The notes under the pieces: generated by a model
The model's database searches: none
What the model was told of the DNA's origin: nothing
The model's input: the letters and a program-made list of their open reading frames with translations, nothing else
DNA from: Clostridia bacterium
GTDB lineage: Bacteria > Bacillota > Clostridia > Oscillospirales > Acutalibacteraceae
Direction: 5' to 3'
DNA: 15,744 nt
Assembly (NCBI GenBank): GCA_900769775.1
Contig: CAAGHT010000054.1
Coordinates: forward strand, 1 to 15,744
Shown here: positions 14,242 to 15,744 of the stretch, piece by piece
How positions within the stretch are numbered: the first letter of the stretch is position 1
Layout of the letters: every line of letters starts with the position of its first letter
Program-made: the position numbers and the translations under genes

Positions 14242-15589
14242 CTTTCAGTTTTTTATAAAATCCTCGGTAGAGCGAGAATGAAATTATCATAGTTATCGCA
14301 TCGGCGATAAACTGTGTCCAGACTATGCCATACATACCGAAAAAATAATTTAAAAGATAAAGCAGCGGAATGTTGACAAGTCCCTGACGGCAGGAGGAAA
14401 GGAGCAACGACTGTTTTCCCTTGCCCATCGCCTGAAATGTATAGTTCATCTGAACATTAGTTACCATAAGGGGTGTTGCAAGACAGGCTATTCTCAAAAA
14501 CTCTGTGCCGAGCGAGAGTGTTTCAGGCTCATCGATAAAGAAGCGGACTATATCTCCCGTAAATATCTGGAAAGCGACAATGCAGATGCCTGCAAAGGAA
14601 ATTCCCCAAAGGCGAGCCGTATTAGAAACAGCGCGCATTCGCTTGTAGTTACCTGCCGCGTAGTTATACGCAACGAGGGGCAGCATACCCTGACAAAGAC
14701 CCATTCCGATATTCATCGGCAGCATATCTATCTTTTTAACAACGCCCATAGCCGCCATCTCGATATCGCCGTGAGCCGTCATAAGGCTGTTGATGGTCGA
14801 GTTTGAAAGACAGGAAAGCAGGGTGTTTATAGCCGAGGGCAGACCGACCGCCAAAACCTCTCCTATATGAGAAATTCCCGCAAGCGCGCCCTTTATGCTT
14901 GCCGACATACAGGTGTTGCGGCTCATTCTGAGATAGGTTATGAACATATAAACAAAAACCGAGAGGTTTGACAGCGCGGTTGCCATTGCCGCTCCTGCAA
15001 CCTCCTCGCCTGCCGGCATTATAACGAACATAAAAAGCGGGTCGAGAATTATATTGAGAATGCCGCCCATTCCAAGACCGAAGCTCGCCTCTTTAGCATA
15101 GCCCTCACTGCGAAGCAGGTGCGCCAGAGTCATTGAAAGGGTTGTCGGCAGTCCGCCGACCACAACTACCCAAAAGGCATAGTCACGGGCATAAACGATA
15201 GTATTTTCGGAAGCGCCGATGAGATATAAAATGGGGTCCATAAATACCGCTACCAAAAGTGCGTAAAGACCGCCCATAACTACGGCACCATAAAAGCTCA
15301 GCGCCGAAACCTTTTTGGCCTCTTCGGGTCGTTTTTCGCCGAGCAGTCGGGAAATAAGGCTTCCGCCGCCGATTCCAAAAAGATTTGCCCAGGCGCTCAT
15401 CATAAAGAGAAGCACAAAGGAAACGGTAGCCGCCGCAACCTTTAATGGGTCACCCGTCTGACCGATAAAAAAGGTATCGGCAAGGTTATATATCATTGTG
15501 ATAAGCTGGCTGATTATAGTGGGAACGGCAAGGGTGGCAAGCGCCTTCCACACAGGCATATCCTCGAAAATAGCCTTGTTTTGCTTCAT
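14222..15589 (-). CDS. MATE-family multidrug/sodium efflux pump
   Basis: This 455-residue membrane protein of the MATE family has the usual twelve spans. Members export cationic drugs and metabolites by sodium or proton antiport. Family-type stretches include LAVPTIISQLITMIYNLADT, TFFIGQTGDP, NLFGIGGGSLISRLLGEKRP, GILNIILDPLFMFVIM and LPMNIGMGLCQGMLPLVAYN, the last resembling the second-half signature. I chose ATG at 15589, preceded by AAAGGAGGG at 6 bases. An extension to a TTG at 15685 is rejected because it would cross the promoter and has no ribosome binding site. The substrate cannot be read from sequence; the protein is MepA/DinF-like in general terms. Confidence 0.93.
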   Translation of the reverse strand: MKQNKAIFEDMPVWKALATLAVPTIISQLITMIYNLADTFFIGQTGDPLKVAAATVSFVLLFMMSAWANLFGIGGGSLISRLLGEKRPEEAKKVSALSFYGAVVMGGLYALLVAVFMDPILYLIGASENTIVYARDYAFWVVVVGGLPTTLSMTLAHLLRSEGYAKEASFGLGMGGILNIILDPLFMFVIMPAGEEVAGAAMATALSNLSVFVYMFITYLRMSRNTCMSASIKGALAGISHIGEVLAVGLPSAINTLLSCLSNSTINSLMTAHGDIEMAAMGVVKKIDMLPMNIGMGLCQGMLPLVAYNYAAGNYKRMRAVSNTARLWGISFAGICIVAFQIFTGDIVRFFIDEPETLSLGTEFLRIACLATPLMVTNVQMNYTFQAMGKGKQSLLLSSCRQGLVNIPLLYLLNYFFGMYGIVWTQFIADAITMIISFSLYRGFYKKLKEKTKAD

Positions 15590-15619
15590 ACCATTCCCTC
15601 CTTTAAAAATCATACTGCA

Positions 15620-15648
15620 ATTATACTCTTTTTTTGTCGCGCGGTCAA
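15620..15648 (-). promoter_or_regulatory. Promoter of the MATE pump gene
   Basis: Minus-strand TTGACC (15648-15643), 17-base spacer, perfect TATAAT (15625-15620). The transcript start would be near 15613, giving a short leader of about 25 bases. It lies inside the region that a longer reading of the protein would claim, which supports the shorter start. Confidence 0.85.
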
Positions 15649-15744
15649 TTCTAAGATAAAAAAATCTCCCGATCTGAATGAACAAGTCCAGTAAAAACGG
15701 ACAATAGAAAAAAGAATCCTCCTATGGTAGAATAAAAACAACTA

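Noticed and set aside
15590..15685. 32-residue N-terminal extension of the MATE pump
   Set aside because: It would start at TTG without a ribosome binding site and covers the strong promoter at 15620-15648; the family N-terminus begins at 15589.

Overview
The window looks like the chromosome of a low-to-moderate GC Gram-positive bacterium, most likely an uncultured gut clostridium (Oscillospiraceae/Ruminococcaceae-like). The grounds are an hrcA-grpE heat-shock operon with a perfect CIRCE operator, strong AGGAGG-type ribosome binding sites, a sortase-type surface protein built of isopeptide-forming pilin modules, and sigma-A-type promoters with 17-base spacers. The genus cannot be fixed from the sequence alone.

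Layout. Bases 1-1350 hold the start of a heat-shock operon on the minus strand: promoter, CIRCE, a possible CtsR box, hrcA, then grpE running off the window. Bases 1354-8115 form a two-gene minus-strand unit. A TetR-type regulator, with a promoter that carries a dyad over its -10 box, is followed 15 bases later by a 1969-residue cell-wall adhesin (signal peptide, von Willebrand A domain, about eight isopeptide-type modules, TPDTG sorting signal). Bases 8139-10100 hold a single minus-strand gene for a zinc-ribbon, Ala/Pro linker, one-membrane-span protein with a large beta-propeller-like outer domain; its leader contains palindromes. Bases 10134-11231 hold an AEC-family permease on the minus strand.

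From 11233 the plus strand is used. A promoter placed back-to-back with that of the permease drives a two-gene operon: a stand-alone CARF-like (TM1812/Csx-like) protein and a highly diverged sigma-70-like protein, closed by a strong terminator at 13165-13201. A small broken ORF lies between the operon and its terminator. Next come a secreted transglutaminase-like protein and a small membrane protein (13281-14225). A MATE-family efflux pump on the minus strand converges on them; the stop codons overlap inside the loop of a bidirectional terminator.

The most interesting part is the CARF-like/sigma-like pair. CARF domains normally sense cyclic oligonucleotides made by type III CRISPR or related systems and act through a fused or partner effector. 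Here the partner looks like a transcription factor, and no CRISPR array or cas gene is visible in the window. The adhesin operon under a dedicated TetR regulator is a second, more conventional accessory module.
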